A stretch of DNA of 64,000 nucleotides from Brucella pseudintermedia (GCF_042697365.1 NZ_CP137605.1); one strand, 5' to 3'. Counted from the first letter of the stretch, positions 18,707-28,131 are shown. Made by a program: numbers and translations. Notes: a model not told the origin generated them from the sequence alone.

Positions 18707-19612
18707 CTATTGCGCAGCGAGATAGGTCTGCAAGCGCGGCACGACATAATCAAGAAAAACGCGGACCCGTTGCGGCAGTCGCGCGCCGCCCAGAAACACG
18801 GCATGCACGTCCTCCAGATCGTTCTCGACCGCGTCGGCGAGAACCTCCACCAACGCGCCGGAAGCAAGGTCGTTGCGCGCATGAAAATCAGCGATCCTTG
18901 CAAGCCCCAGCCCCGCAACCGCCATGCGGCGGACGGTCTCGCCATTATTGGCCAGGAGCGAGCCGTAGACGGCACGGTCCACGATCCGCCCGCTTTCCTT
19001 CAGCGGCCAGACTGGTGCGGCGCGGCGGAAATTAAAACCGATGCAATTATGCTCGGCAAGATCGTCGACAGTCACGGGCGTACCGTGACGCTCCAGATAG
19101 GCAGGAGCCGCCACGATCTTGCGCCGGGCAATGCCGAGTTTGCGCGCCGTCATGCTGGAATTGGGGAGGGTTCCGATGCGAAACGCCACATCGGTGCGGT
19201 CGAGATAAAGATCGACCAGTTCATCCGACAGCGACAGGTCGATCACGATATTCGGATAGGCGGCGAAGAATTCCGGCAAAAGCGGCTCCAGCGCCAGCGC
19301 GCCCAACGCTACCGAAGCATTGACGCGCACCGTGCCGCCGGTGCTTGCCGAACCTTGCGAAAGCTCGCGTTCAACTTCCTCGAAATCGCGCAGCAATCCC
19401 TGGCTGCGTTCGTAGTAAATCTGTCCCTCGCTCGTCATCGACAGGCGTCGGGAGGAGCGCTCCAGAAGCCGCACGCCGAGCCTCGCCTCTATACGGGATA
19501 TGAGCTTGCTGATGGTCGAAGGATTCATGCGCAGAAGGCGTGCGGCCTCGGAGAAACTGCCTGCTTCCACAACTCGCATAAAAACCTGCATTTCGCCGAT
19601 GCGATTGTCCAT
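18707..19612 (-). CDS. LysR-family transcriptional regulator
   Basis: LTTR of 301 residues. The winged helix-turn-helix (GSFSEAARLLRMNPSTISKL at about 19-38) is followed by a LysR substrate-binding domain that begins at about residue 93. I chose the ATG at 19612 because GGAG lies six bases upstream; longer frames run through the operator. It is divergent from an aldo/keto reductase and MFS pair, and a perfect LysR box lies just before its start, so it probably autoregulates and activates that pair. Confidence 0.86.
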   Translation of the reverse strand: MDNRIGEMQVFMRVVEAGSFSEAARLLRMNPSTISKLISRIEARLGVRLLERSSRRLSMTSEGQIYYERSQGLLRDFEEVERELSQGSASTGGTVRVNASVALGALALEPLLPEFFAAYPNIVIDLSLSDELVDLYLDRTDVAFRIGTLPNSSMTARKLGIARRKIVAAPAYLERHGTPVTVDDLAEHNCIGFNFRRAAPVWPLKESGRIVDRAVYGSLLANNGETVRRMAVAGLGLARIADFHARNDLASGALVEVLADAVENDLEDVHAVFLGGARLPQRVRVFLDYVVPRLQTYLAAQ

Positions 19613-19622
19613 CGCCCGCTCC

Positions 19623-19645
19623 ATCTGTGAAATCGTTTCACAGAT
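19623..19645. promoter_or_regulatory. Perfect LysR-box dyad at the LysR start
   Basis: Ten-base arms ATCTGTGAAA and TTTCACAGAT surround TCG. The inner part is TGAAATCGTTTCA, a T-N11-A LysR consensus. It sits 11 bases upstream of the LysR start codon, which fits autorepression with divergent activation of the aldo/keto reductase gene. Confidence 0.75.
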
Positions 19646-19822
19646 AATGTGGATTCCGAGCGGATTTTCAAGCCCGCGCAATTGTCCTATCTGTGCAGCC
19701 GAGATCATACCTTACCTGAAACCTGCTGATTCAGGAAAACTGGAATTGACGGCCCGAAGCATGAGCCTCCCAAGCTCGCGCAATCGACGCGATATGCCGA
19801 AGGCCAATCGACAGGAGATAAT

Positions 19823-20647
19823 ATGAAAATCGTGAACGCAGATGGCGCGGCCATACCAGCGCTCGGCTTTGGTGTTTTCCGCATGACGGACGCCGAAGTG
19901 GAAAGCGTGGTTCCGGCAGCGCTGGAAGCTGGTTTCCGCCATTTCGACACCGCGCAAATCTACCAGAACGAAGCCGCCCTCGGGCGCGCCCTGCAAAAGG
20001 CGGGCGCACGGCGCGAAGACCTGTTCCTGACCACAAAGGTCTGGGTCGATAATTACAGCCCGGAAAAATTCGCGGCTTCCGTCGATGAAAGCCTCGACAA
20101 GCTGAGGGTCGATCAGGTCGATCTTCTGCTCCTGCACTGGCCTGCTGACAAGGTTTCCATCGCCGATCAGATCGACATGCTCAATGCCGTGCAAGCAGCA
20201 GGCAAGACGCGCTTCATCGGCGTCAGCAACCAGAACGTCGCGCAGATGAAGGAATCCGTCCAGAAGAGCCGCGCGCCCATCGTGACCAACCAGATCGAGG
20301 TTCACCCCTATCTCGACCAGAGCACGATTGCACAGGCCGCGAAAGCTGCCGGCGTCGCCATCACCGCCTATTACGGCATGGCCGATGGCGCGGTGCCGCG
20401 CGATGCAGTGCTTCAGGCCATTGGCGCAAAATACGGCAAGACCGCCGCACAGGTCGGCCTTCGCTGGCTGATCGAACAGGGTTTCGTCGCCCTTTCCAAG
20501 ACAGCCAAGCCTGAGCGCGTGGCAGAGAATTTCAATGTCTTCGACTTTGAACTGAATGCCGAAGACATGGCCGCCATCGCCAAACTCAGCCGCCCCGATG
20601 GTCGCATCGTCAGCCCCGAAGGCCTGGCTCCCGTCTGGGACAAATAG
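19823..20647 (+). CDS. Aldo/keto reductase (2,5-diketo-D-gluconate reductase DkgB-like)
   Basis: NADPH-dependent aldo/keto reductase of 274 residues, slightly longer than E. coli DkgB. The catalytic tetrad is visible: Asp in FDTAQIY, Tyr in IYQNE, Lys in LTTKVW and His in LLLHWP. The C-terminal NADPH-binding region is present. Likely reduces small aldehydes such as methylglyoxal or a keto-sugar acid. It is divergent from the LysR gene and 10 bases ahead of an MFS exporter gene, so the three look like one LysR-controlled detoxification or efflux unit. Confidence 0.87.
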   Translation: MKIVNADGAAIPALGFGVFRMTDAEVESVVPAALEAGFRHFDTAQIYQNEAALGRALQKAGARREDLFLTTKVWVDNYSPEKFAASVDESLDKLRVDQVDLLLLHWPADKVSIADQIDMLNAVQAAGKTRFIGVSNQNVAQMKESVQKSRAPIVTNQIEVHPYLDQSTIAQAAKAAGVAITAYYGMADGAVPRDAVLQAIGAKYGKTAAQVGLRWLIEQGFVALSKTAKPERVAENFNVFDFELNAEDMAAIAKLSRPDGRIVSPEGLAPVWDK

Positions 20648-20657
20648 GAATTTTATT

Positions 20658-21860
20658 ATGAGCGCTACACAGTCTCACGACAGCGCGACGAAGGCGGCCG
20701 GTTTCAACTGGCCGCTGCTCGCGCTTGCAATCGGTGCCTTTGGCATTGGCACCACCGAATTTTCACCGATGGGCCTTTTGCCCGTCATCGCGGACGGCGT
20801 TGATGTCTCCATCCCGACGGCTGGCTTGCTCGTCAGCGCCTATGCAGTCGGCGTGATGGTCGGCGCGCCGGTCATGACACTCGCCTTCGGGCGCTTCGGC
20901 AAGCGCACCGCGCTGATGCTGCTCATGGCCATATTCACGCTCGGCAACATCCTGTCCGCGCTCTCTCCGGATTACTGGACGCTGCTCGCCGCGCGCCTCG
21001 TGACCAGCCTCAATCACGGCGCGTTCTTCGGCCTTGGCTCCGTCGTCGCGGCCAGTGTCGTGCCGCCTGAAAAGCGCGCCAGCGCTGTTGCCACCATGTT
21101 CATGGGCCTGACGATCGCCAATATTGGCGGTGTTCCGGCAGCAACCTGGGTCGGCCAGCAAATCGGCTGGCGCATGTCCTTTGCTGGCACCGCCGTTCTG
21201 GGCCTCGTCACGATCACCGCGCTTTGGCTTGCCCTGCCGCGCGGCGAAGCAGGCAAGATGCCGAATGTCGGCCAGGAACTTCGCGTTCTCATGCGCCCGA
21301 CAGTGCTCATGTCGCTGGCAACGACTGTCATGGGCGCGGGCGCCATGTTCACGCTCTACACCTTTGTCGCGCCGGTTCTGACCGAACTGACCCACGCATC
21401 GGAAAGCTTCGTGACGCTGGCGCTGGTTCTCATTGGCCTCGGCTTCACCATCGGCAATGCGCTTGGCGGGCGTCTCGCCGATTGGTCGCTTGATGGTGCG
21501 ACGCGCATCTTCCTTGGCGCGCTTGCGATCATCAGTCTCGCACTGCCGCTGGTGCTTACCAGCCATATCGGTGCCGCCATTGGTCTCGTTGCATGGGGCG
21601 CGGCAGCCTTCGCCATCGTGCCGCCGGTTCAGACCCGCGTCATGCAGGCTGCTTCCGAAGCGCCGGGACTGGCATCGTCGATCAATATTGGCGCGTTCAA
21701 TCTCGGCAATGCCGTCGGCGCGGCACTGGGCAGCGGCGTTATCAGCCTTGGTTTTGGCTATGCCGCGATACCGGTAGCCGGTGGCCTTCTGGCAGCGGCG
21801 GGCCTGTTGTTCACGCTGTCCCGGCGTCCGAAAACAGCGCTGGCTCCTTCAGCCTGCTAA
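20658..21860 (+). CDS. MFS transporter (DHA1 family, YdhP/AraJ-like)
   Basis: Twelve-helix drug:proton-antiporter-type MFS protein of 400 residues. The GTTEFSPMGLLPVIADG start and the GRFGKRTALM loop are typical of the YdhP/AraJ group of sugar and arabinose-like effluxers. The ATG at 20658 lies 10 bases after the aldo/keto reductase stop, so the genes are co-transcribed. Its stop codon overlaps the stop of the convergent ABC permease gene, leaving no room for a terminator. Confidence 0.87.
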   Translation: MSATQSHDSATKAAGFNWPLLALAIGAFGIGTTEFSPMGLLPVIADGVDVSIPTAGLLVSAYAVGVMVGAPVMTLAFGRFGKRTALMLLMAIFTLGNILSALSPDYWTLLAARLVTSLNHGAFFGLGSVVAASVVPPEKRASAVATMFMGLTIANIGGVPAATWVGQQIGWRMSFAGTAVLGLVTITALWLALPRGEAGKMPNVGQELRVLMRPTVLMSLATTVMGAGAMFTLYTFVAPVLTELTHASESFVTLALVLIGLGFTIGNALGGRLADWSLDGATRIFLGALAIISLALPLVLTSHIGAAIGLVAWGAAAFAIVPPVQTRVMQAASEAPGLASSINIGAFNLGNAVGAALGSGVISLGFGYAAIPVAGGLLAAAGLLFTLSRRPKTALAPSAC

Positions 21861-22996
21861 TCCAACGTTCGCCTGAAGCGCAGAAGCGCCAGCGACGCAA
21901 ACAGGAACACGAAGAATATGAGGGCATTCACCTCTCCGGCAATGTCGGAAAGGTGGGCGCCCTTCAGCATGACTGCGCGCACAATCCGCAGGAAATGCGT
22001 GAGCGGAAAAATCTCGCCAAGCATCTGCGCCCAATCGGGCATACCCCTGAACGGGAACATGAAACCCGACAGCATCAGCGAGGGCAGGAAGAAAAAGAAG
22101 GTCAGCTGCATGGCCTGCATCTGCGTGCGCGAAGCCGTCGAGATCGTATAGCCAAGCAGCACCAGCGACAGAACGAAGATCAGCACGCAGGCCAAAAGCA
22201 GCGCCAGCGATCCGACGAAGGGGACCCCGAACAGAAGTTTTGCCGCCGCCAGCACCACCACAACCTGCACGGCCCCGACGACCAGAAACGGCAGCACCTT
22301 GCCCAGCATGATTTCAGCCGGTGTTGCAGGCATGGCGAGCAGGTTTTCCATCGTCCCGCGCTCGGTCTCCCGTGTCAGCGCCATCGCCGTCATCATGACC
22401 ATGGTCATTTGCAGGATCACGCCCAGAAGACCCGGAACGATATTATATTGCGACACGCCTTCCGGGTTGTAACGCCGGTGCACCACGACCTGAAGCTGGC
22501 TGCGCGCCATATCGGCGGCTTCGGCCTGTCTGCCCTGTTCGCGCAAAAGCGCCTGACTTGCGACGGTTCCAAGCGTCGAGATTGCTCCGCTTGCGACCGA
22601 TGGATCGGTCGCGTCTGCTTCGATCAGGATCTGCGGCTGCGCGCCTGCGTCGACCCGCCTTGCGAAATCGGACGGGATCGTCACCACGAAGGAAACCGCG
22701 CCACTGGCAATCAGCGCCTCGGCTTCCGCCGCGCTTTGCACCACATGGTCGAACCGATAATAACCGGTTGTTTCCAAAGCCGAAATCATCGCGCGCGTAT
22801 AGTGATCCTGGCTGGTCACAACCAGCGCGCTCGGCAGGCTTTTTGGATCGTTGTTGATGGCGAAACCAAACAGCAAAAGCTGCATCAGCGGGACAACCAG
22901 CATCATGGCGAAGGTGATGCGGTCGCGCCGCATCTGGATGAATTCCTTCATCAGCATCGCGCCAAGACGCTCGAACGAGAACCAGCCGCCGCTCAT
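21857..22996 (-). CDS. ABC-2 type exporter permease (YbhR/YhhJ-like)
   Basis: ABC-2 permease of 379 residues: an N-terminal helix (DRITFAMMLVVPLMQ region), a large periplasmic domain of about 130 residues and five further helices in the C-terminal half. It works with the ATPase encoded just upstream (ATGA overlap of start and stop at 22993-22996) and the HlyD-type protein to export an unknown compound, possibly a drug. E. coli has two permeases (YbhS, YbhR) in the equivalent operon; only one is present here, so it probably acts as a homodimer. Confidence 0.88.
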   Translation of the reverse strand: MSGGWFSFERLGAMLMKEFIQMRRDRITFAMMLVVPLMQLLLFGFAINNDPKSLPSALVVTSQDHYTRAMISALETTGYYRFDHVVQSAAEAEALIASGAVSFVVTIPSDFARRVDAGAQPQILIEADATDPSVASGAISTLGTVASQALLREQGRQAEAADMARSQLQVVVHRRYNPEGVSQYNIVPGLLGVILQMTMVMMTAMALTRETERGTMENLLAMPATPAEIMLGKVLPFLVVGAVQVVVVLAAAKLLFGVPFVGSLALLLACVLIFVLSLVLLGYTISTASRTQMQAMQLTFFFFLPSLMLSGFMFPFRGMPDWAQMLGEIFPLTHFLRIVRAVMLKGAHLSDIAGEVNALIFFVFLFASLALLRFRRTLD

Positions 22997-23928
22997 GATG
23001 GGCCGTCCTTCGCCATATTGTCCTCGGCACTGGCCATGAACTGAATGAAGACATCCTCAAGGCTGGTTTCGCCCGGCTCGATTCTGATCCCGTCGCGCTG
23101 CCTGATTTTTGTGAGCGCCTTTTCAAGCTTCGCCCGGTCGGAGCCCACCACATGCAGCGTCGCACCAAAAGGAGCCACCTGCTCCACGCCCGGTTCGCCT
23201 TCCAGTATGCGCGCAATTTCGCCAAGGCGCGGACCATTGACGATGAAGGTCGAAAGCCCGGCCTTGTCGATCACTTCCTGCACAGTGCCAGTGGCCAGCA
23301 GCTTGCCATAGGAAATATAGCTGATGCGGTGGCAGCGTTCGGCTTCATCCATGTAATGGGTCGAAACCAGCACGGTCAGCCCGCCATCGGCGAGACGATG
23401 GATCTCGTCCCAGAAATCGCGTCGCGCCTTGGGATCGACACCGGCGGTCGGCTCGTCCAGCAACAGAAGCTTTGGCTTGTGCATGATGCAGGCGGCAAGC
23501 GCCAGCCGCTGCTTCCAGCCGCCGGAAAGCGTGCCCGCAAGCTGGTTGCCACGCGAGGTCAGGCCCAGTTCCTCAAGCGTGCGCGCCACATGCTCCTTCA
23601 CCGGCTTCAGCCGGTAGAGACGCGCAACGAATTCAAGATTTTCAGCGATGGTCAGGTCTTCATAGAAGGAAAAGCGCTGCGTCATGTAGCCGACCTCGCG
23701 CTTGATCTTGAGCCCTTCCGTGCGAAGATCGTAGCCCAGCACTTCGCCCTCACCCTCGTCGGGCGTCAGCAATCCGCACATCATGCGGATGGTGGTGGTC
23801 TTGCCGGAGCCGTTCGGCCCCAGAAAGCCGACTATCTCGCCCTCGGCCACCGACATGCTGACCTGATCGACGACAGTGGCATCGCCGAAACGCTTGACGA
23901 GACCCTTGACATCAATGGCGTTCGGCAT
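22993..23928 (-). CDS. ABC exporter ATP-binding protein (YbhF-like)
   Basis: Single-domain ATPase of 311 residues. Walker A GPNGSGKTT is at about 36-44; the signature is LSGGWKQRLALA, with Trp in place of the common Gln; Walker B is LLLLDEPTAGVDP. E. coli YbhF has two ATPase domains in one chain, so this is the half-size type that dimerises. It starts 12 bases after the hlyD-like stop and overlaps the permease start by four bases. Confidence 0.9.
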   Translation of the reverse strand: MPNAIDVKGLVKRFGDATVVDQVSMSVAEGEIVGFLGPNGSGKTTTIRMMCGLLTPDEGEGEVLGYDLRTEGLKIKREVGYMTQRFSFYEDLTIAENLEFVARLYRLKPVKEHVARTLEELGLTSRGNQLAGTLSGGWKQRLALAACIMHKPKLLLLDEPTAGVDPKARRDFWDEIHRLADGGLTVLVSTHYMDEAERCHRISYISYGKLLATGTVQEVIDKAGLSTFIVNGPRLGEIARILEGEPGVEQVAPFGATLHVVGSDRAKLEKALTKIRQRDGIRIEPGETSLEDVFIQFMASAEDNMAKDGPS

Positions 23929-23940
23929 TGCCGCCTCCGC

Positions 23941-24885
23941 CTATTGCGAAGCCAGATCGACATCCACGATCTGGCCGGGCTGGAGCGGTGATGCTGGATC
24001 GACGGGATGCGCCTCGATGAGGTAAACAAGCTTCTGGCGCGTTTCGAGCGAATAGATCACCGGCGGGGTGAATTCCGGATCGGGCGAGACATAGCTCACA
24101 CGGGCTTGCAGTCCGGGCGCGCAACCGTCGCAGCGCACTGACAGCACATCGCCCGTCCGCACCGCCGCGAACTTGTCTTCCGGTATATAGACTTTCAGCT
24201 TCACCGCACCGTCTGGCAGCATTGTCAGCACCGGCGCGGAGGGACCGGCAATATCGCCGGGATTGCGGATGACATCTGTGATGCGTCCCGGGGCGGGCGC
24301 TTCGATGGTACGCTTGGCGAGATGCCAGCGCGCGGAATCGAGCTGCGCTTCGGCGCTCTTGACGGCATTTTCCGCCGCCTTGATGGTTTCAGGTCGGGCG
24401 GGAAGCCGCCCCACCGCCAGATTGGCCGTCGCCTGATTGATGGCAGCTTCCGCCACCTCCACCTTGGTCGCCGCATCGTCAAGCTGTGCCTGCGTCGTCA
24501 CCCCGCGCTTCGTCAGGTCCTGCGTGCGCAAAAGCGTGCGCCGCGCATCGTCGGCCTGCGCCCTCGCCGTCCTGACCGCCGCTTCGAGAACGGCAATCTC
24601 ATCGGGGCGCTTGCCGACCTGCAAATCCGCCAGTTGGGCGCGTGCCTGCGCCAGCGTCGCCTCGGCTTGCGCGACCGCAATCCTTGCGTCCGCGTCTTCG
24701 GTCTGTGCTATCGGCTTGCCCGGCTCGACGCGATCACCGCGCCTGACGGTCACGGACTGAACCTGCGCCACTTCCAGCGGCGCGAGCTGCACAAACTCCC
24801 CTTCCACATAGCCAACTGCAAGGGGCTGCGTGCTGCACGCTGCAAAAAGGTAGGAAGCGAAAGGGAGAATACACAGGACACTCAT
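23941..24885 (-). CDS. HlyD-family periplasmic adaptor (YbhG-like), lipoprotein-like N-terminus
   Basis: Membrane-fusion protein of 314 residues. The N-terminus reads MSVLCILPFASYLFAACSTQP, a signal sequence with a possible lipobox at FAAC. A biotinyl-lipoyl half, an alpha-helical hairpin rich in Ala/Gln (about 80-200) and a beta-barrel follow. It links the inner-membrane ABC pump to an outer-membrane channel. The ATG at 24885 overlaps the TetR stop codon (ATGA), making it the second gene of the tetR-hlyD-ATPase-permease operon. Confidence 0.88.
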   Translation of the reverse strand: MSVLCILPFASYLFAACSTQPLAVGYVEGEFVQLAPLEVAQVQSVTVRRGDRVEPGKPIAQTEDADARIAVAQAEATLAQARAQLADLQVGKRPDEIAVLEAAVRTARAQADDARRTLLRTQDLTKRGVTTQAQLDDAATKVEVAEAAINQATANLAVGRLPARPETIKAAENAVKSAEAQLDSARWHLAKRTIEAPAPGRITDVIRNPGDIAGPSAPVLTMLPDGAVKLKVYIPEDKFAAVRTGDVLSVRCDGCAPGLQARVSYVSPDPEFTPPVIYSLETRQKLVYLIEAHPVDPASPLQPGQIVDVDLASQ

Positions 24886-25589
24886 ATCGACACCCCGGCG
24901 TTTTGAGCGGCGTCTTTGGCCGCAAGGATGGCCATCAGATTCTGGCGTACTATTGCTGCCACTGCCGCCGCCTCGTTCTCGCCCATCGTCGCCCAGCCCA
25001 TGCGCCGTTTCACCGCCTCGCGGCCGATGCGGAAATAGACAACCTGCCCAAGCAGCGTGAAGATAATAAGCCGCGTATCCTCGCCCTCGGCAGGCTCGCC
25101 CGTCGCGACCTCCCATATGGCGCAAAGCCTTTTGTGCGTCGGCTCGAAAACGCCTGAATAGATCCGGTCGAGCGCCGCCGTCGGATGCGCCAGCTCGCGT
25201 TGAAGAAACTGCACGATTTCGCCCGATTGCGGTTGCGCCACGATGAATCGCGTCATCCGCTCGATCACCATGGCAAGAAGCTGCCGCGCCTCTTCCTTCG
25301 TGTTAGCGGACGTGCCGATCACCCCATAATGGCCGAGCGCCTGACCAGCCACGCCCTGTATTGTCTCGACGATATAGTCCGCCGCTGCCAGTCGCAGACC
25401 TTCCTTGTTGCCGAAATGATAGGCGATTGAGCCGATATTCGCCTTGGCAAGACCCGCGATCTCCCGCGTCGATGTGGCGTCAAAACCTTTCGACCCGAAA
25501 AGCTGCAATGCCGCATGGATAAGCGCGGCGCGCGTCTGTTCGGCCGATGCTCGACCGTCAGCCTTCGCGATATTTTCCGACGTGCTCAT
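24882..25589 (-). CDS. TetR-family regulator (CecR/YbiH-like) of the ABC exporter
   Basis: TetR repressor of 235 residues. The N-terminal helix-turn-helix (TSTREIAGLAKANIGSIAYH at about 39-58) is followed by a C-terminal CecR-type ligand domain. It is the first gene of the exporter operon, as ybiH (cecR) is next to ybhGFSR in E. coli. A perfect 24-base palindrome directly upstream of its start makes autorepression very likely, with the exported compound as inducer (inference). Confidence 0.88.
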   Translation of the reverse strand: MSTSENIAKADGRASAEQTRAALIHAALQLFGSKGFDATSTREIAGLAKANIGSIAYHFGNKEGLRLAAADYIVETIQGVAGQALGHYGVIGTSANTKEEARQLLAMVIERMTRFIVAQPQSGEIVQFLQRELAHPTAALDRIYSGVFEPTHKRLCAIWEVATGEPAEGEDTRLIIFTLLGQVVYFRIGREAVKRRMGWATMGENEAAAVAAIVRQNLMAILAAKDAAQNAGVSI

Positions 25590-25596
25590 ACATTTG

Positions 25597-25620
25597 ATTT
25601 AATCAATCGATTGATTAAAT
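25597..25620. promoter_or_regulatory. 24-base perfect palindromic operator of the tetR-exporter operon
   Basis: The half-site ATTTAATCAATC is followed immediately by its exact reverse complement. It begins 8 bases upstream of the tetR start codon and would cover the promoter or transcription start. Length and placement match TetR-family operators. Confidence 0.8.
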
Positions 25621-25741
25621 GTCAAGCAATGCGAACAACGGAGAACCTTCGGGGGGGCTAGGGTTCCGTTGTTCGCTGCGGTCAGAGGCGAAGCAAACGC
25701 CGCCGCTGGCCCGTGTGTGGGCTTAGTTCAACGGCTCCGCA

Positions 25742-27220
25742 TCAGCCGCGCCTGCCAACATGCCGACCGACCGCAATCGGTGTCGGCATCTCCTGATGGG
25801 AATGGAACACCCGCTGAAGGGCTTCCCGAATAACGGGCTTTGCCGCCACTGCTTTGCCCGCCTTGCTGTCGACATGCAGCAGCATCTGCTCGGCGCTGGC
25901 AATTTCCGTATCGCCACGCCGGAGGCTGTGAAAGACATGCGCGCGCTTTTCGTCGAAGGAGAGCAATTGCGTTTCGACATGCAGTGCATCGCCTGCCTTC
26001 GCCTCGCCGCGATGCATGATATGGGTTTCAACCGTATAGTAGCTATGCCCGGATTGCAGATAGGCCTCGTCCACACCGATATGGGCCAGAAACCTGTCCG
26101 TCGCCTGCCCGAACACATCCAGATAGCGATGCTCGGTCATATGTCCGTTATAGTCGATCCATTCGGGGATCACGCGCGCATCCAGAAGCCGCAACGGGCC
26201 GGAAGCTGTGGCGGGGCGGTCCGCCGCCGCATCGAGCCGCGCGGTATAGTTGTTGAGCAGCGCGCCCGCGCCCCAGCCCCTACCCTGCTGCTGTTGCGAC
26301 AGGGCACGGATGATCGCGACCAGATTTTCATCGCGAATCCGCTCGAGATCGCGGATGGAAAGCCCTTCATTCTGCGCATCCGACTGGTCGGCGATGCGGT
26401 TGATCAGGCTGTCATCGAGGTCTGGCACATCCGTCAGCTTCGTCCATGGCCATTGCAGCGCAGGCCCGAATTGCGCAAGAAAGTGCCGCATACCTGCGGG
26501 ACCGCCTGCAATGCGATAGGTCTGGAACAGGCCCATCTGCGCCCAGCGAAGCCCGAAGGAATAGCGGATGATATCGTCGATCTGCTCGACCGTTGCGATG
26601 CCGTCGCGCACGAGCCACAGGGCCTCGCGCCACAGCGCTTCCAGAAGGCGGTCGCCGACAAAGGCGTCGATCTCCTTTTCAAGCACGACCGGCTCCATGC
26701 CGGTCTGGCGATAGAGCGCGGAAGCGGCCTCAATCGTTGCGGCTGCGGTCTTTTCGCCGGGAACGAGTTCGACCAGCGGCAGCAGGTAAACGGGGTTGTA
26801 AGGGTGCGCGATCAGCAGCCGCTCGGGATGCCGCAACCCGGCCTGCAACTTGCTTGGCAAGAAGCCTGAAGTGGAAGATGCGATCAACGCATCGTCCGCA
26901 CAGGCCGCTTCGATCTCCGTCATCACTGCAAGCTTCAGGTCGAGGCGCTCGGGCACGCTTTCCTGAACAAGCGCCGCGCCTTCAACCGCTTCGGCCAGCG
27001 ACGCGGAAAAGGACAGCCGCCCTTCCTGCGGAAGGCGCACGGTGGTCAGCGCCGCCAGGGCCCGGCGCGCATTGTCGAGAATATGCTCGGTCGTCGCCTT
27101 CGCATCCGGCGACGGATCGTAAACAGCAACATCGAAGCCATTGAGCAGAAAGCGTGCGGCCCAGCCGCTGCCGATGACACCGCTGCCGATGCAGGCGATC
27201 TTGGGAGGATTGCTGTTCAT
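25742..27220 (-). CDS. L-carnitine dehydrogenase fused to betainyl-CoA thioesterase
   Basis: Two-domain enzyme of 492 residues. Residues about 1-320 are a 3-hydroxyacyl-CoA dehydrogenase-type carnitine dehydrogenase with NAD motif GSGVIGSGW. Residues about 340-480 form a hot-dog thioesterase with IDYNGHMTEHRY. It oxidises carnitine to 3-dehydrocarnitine and hydrolyses betainyl-CoA to glycine betaine, the first and last steps around the BKACE enzyme encoded upstream. The ATG at 27220 is preceded by GGTGA; a GTG at 27229 overlapping the previous stop is the alternative. Pseudomonas uses separate cdhA and cdhB genes, while rhizobia have this fusion. Confidence 0.88.
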   Translation of the reverse strand: MNSNPPKIACIGSGVIGSGWAARFLLNGFDVAVYDPSPDAKATTEHILDNARRALAALTTVRLPQEGRLSFSASLAEAVEGAALVQESVPERLDLKLAVMTEIEAACADDALIASSTSGFLPSKLQAGLRHPERLLIAHPYNPVYLLPLVELVPGEKTAAATIEAASALYRQTGMEPVVLEKEIDAFVGDRLLEALWREALWLVRDGIATVEQIDDIIRYSFGLRWAQMGLFQTYRIAGGPAGMRHFLAQFGPALQWPWTKLTDVPDLDDSLINRIADQSDAQNEGLSIRDLERIRDENLVAIIRALSQQQQGRGWGAGALLNNYTARLDAAADRPATASGPLRLLDARVIPEWIDYNGHMTEHRYLDVFGQATDRFLAHIGVDEAYLQSGHSYYTVETHIMHRGEAKAGDALHVETQLLSFDEKRAHVFHSLRRGDTEIASAEQMLLHVDSKAGKAVAAKPVIREALQRVFHSHQEMPTPIAVGRHVGRRG

Positions 27221-27225
27221 GACTA

Positions 27226-28131
27226 TCACCAGCGCTTCGTGAGCTTGAGTTTCTCGCGGACTTCGGCGGGCGTCAGAACCTTCGTTCCCATATTGACGGC
27301 GATGTTCCGCGCCCGTTCAACCAGATCGCCATTCGACGCCAGAACGCCCTTGTCGAGCCAGATATTGTCTTCCAGTCCCACACGGATATTACCGCCTGCA
27401 AGCACGGCGAGCGCCGCATAGGGCAACTGGTTGCGGCCAATGGAAAAGGCCGAGAAAATCCAGTTTTCCGGCAGGTTGTGGAGGATCGAAACCAGCGTCG
27501 CCAGATCGTCGGGCGCGCCCCACGGGATGCCCATGCACAACTGCACCAGAACCGGATCGTCGAGCAGGCCCTGCTGCTGCAGCCATTGGGCAAGCGGCAG
27601 ATGACCCGTATCGAAAATCTCGATTTCCGGGCGCACGCCAAGCCGCTGTATCTGCGCGGCCATCTCCTTGAGCATGGCGGGCGTGTTGGTCATCACATAA
27701 TCGCCTTCGCCGAAATTCATCGTGCCGCAATCGAGCGTGCAGATTTCCGGCAGGAGTTCAGCAACATGCGCAAGCCGTTCCGTCGCGCCAGCCATATCGG
27801 TTTTCGAAGCATCGGGCGGCAGCGGGGCTTCTGCCGACCCAAAGACCAGATCGCCGCCAACGCCTGCGGTCAGGTTCAGCACGATATCGACGCCAGAGGC
27901 GCGGATATGATCCACCACTTCGCGGAAAAGCTCCAGCTTGCGCGATGATTCGCCGGTTTCGGGATCGCGCACATGAATGTGGGCGATTGCGGCGCCTGCC
28001 TCGGCGCTTTCGATTGCCGCATCCGCGATCTGGCGCGGCGTGACCGGCACCTTGTTCGAGCGATGCGTGGTAGCCCCGGCCCCGGTGACGGCGGCGGTGA
28101 TGAATATTTCGCGGGCAGGTTTTAAAGGCAT
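27226..28131 (-). CDS. BKACE-family (DUF849) 3-dehydrocarnitine cleavage enzyme
   Basis: Beta-keto acid cleavage enzyme of 301 residues (CdhC type). The zinc motif HIHVRDPETG carries H51 and H53. It condenses dehydrocarnitine with acetyl-CoA to give betainyl-CoA and acetoacetate. It sits immediately before the carnitine dehydrogenase/thioesterase gene, with only a few bases between them, which is why I assign dehydrocarnitine rather than another beta-keto acid. The ATG at 28131 starts MPLKPAREIF, where family homology begins. Confidence 0.86.
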   Translation of the reverse strand: MPLKPAREIFITAAVTGAGATTHRSNKVPVTPRQIADAAIESAEAGAAIAHIHVRDPETGESSRKLELFREVVDHIRASGVDIVLNLTAGVGGDLVFGSAEAPLPPDASKTDMAGATERLAHVAELLPEICTLDCGTMNFGEGDYVMTNTPAMLKEMAAQIQRLGVRPEIEIFDTGHLPLAQWLQQQGLLDDPVLVQLCMGIPWGAPDDLATLVSILHNLPENWIFSAFSIGRNQLPYAALAVLAGGNIRVGLEDNIWLDKGVLASNGDLVERARNIAVNMGTKVLTPAEVREKLKLTKRW

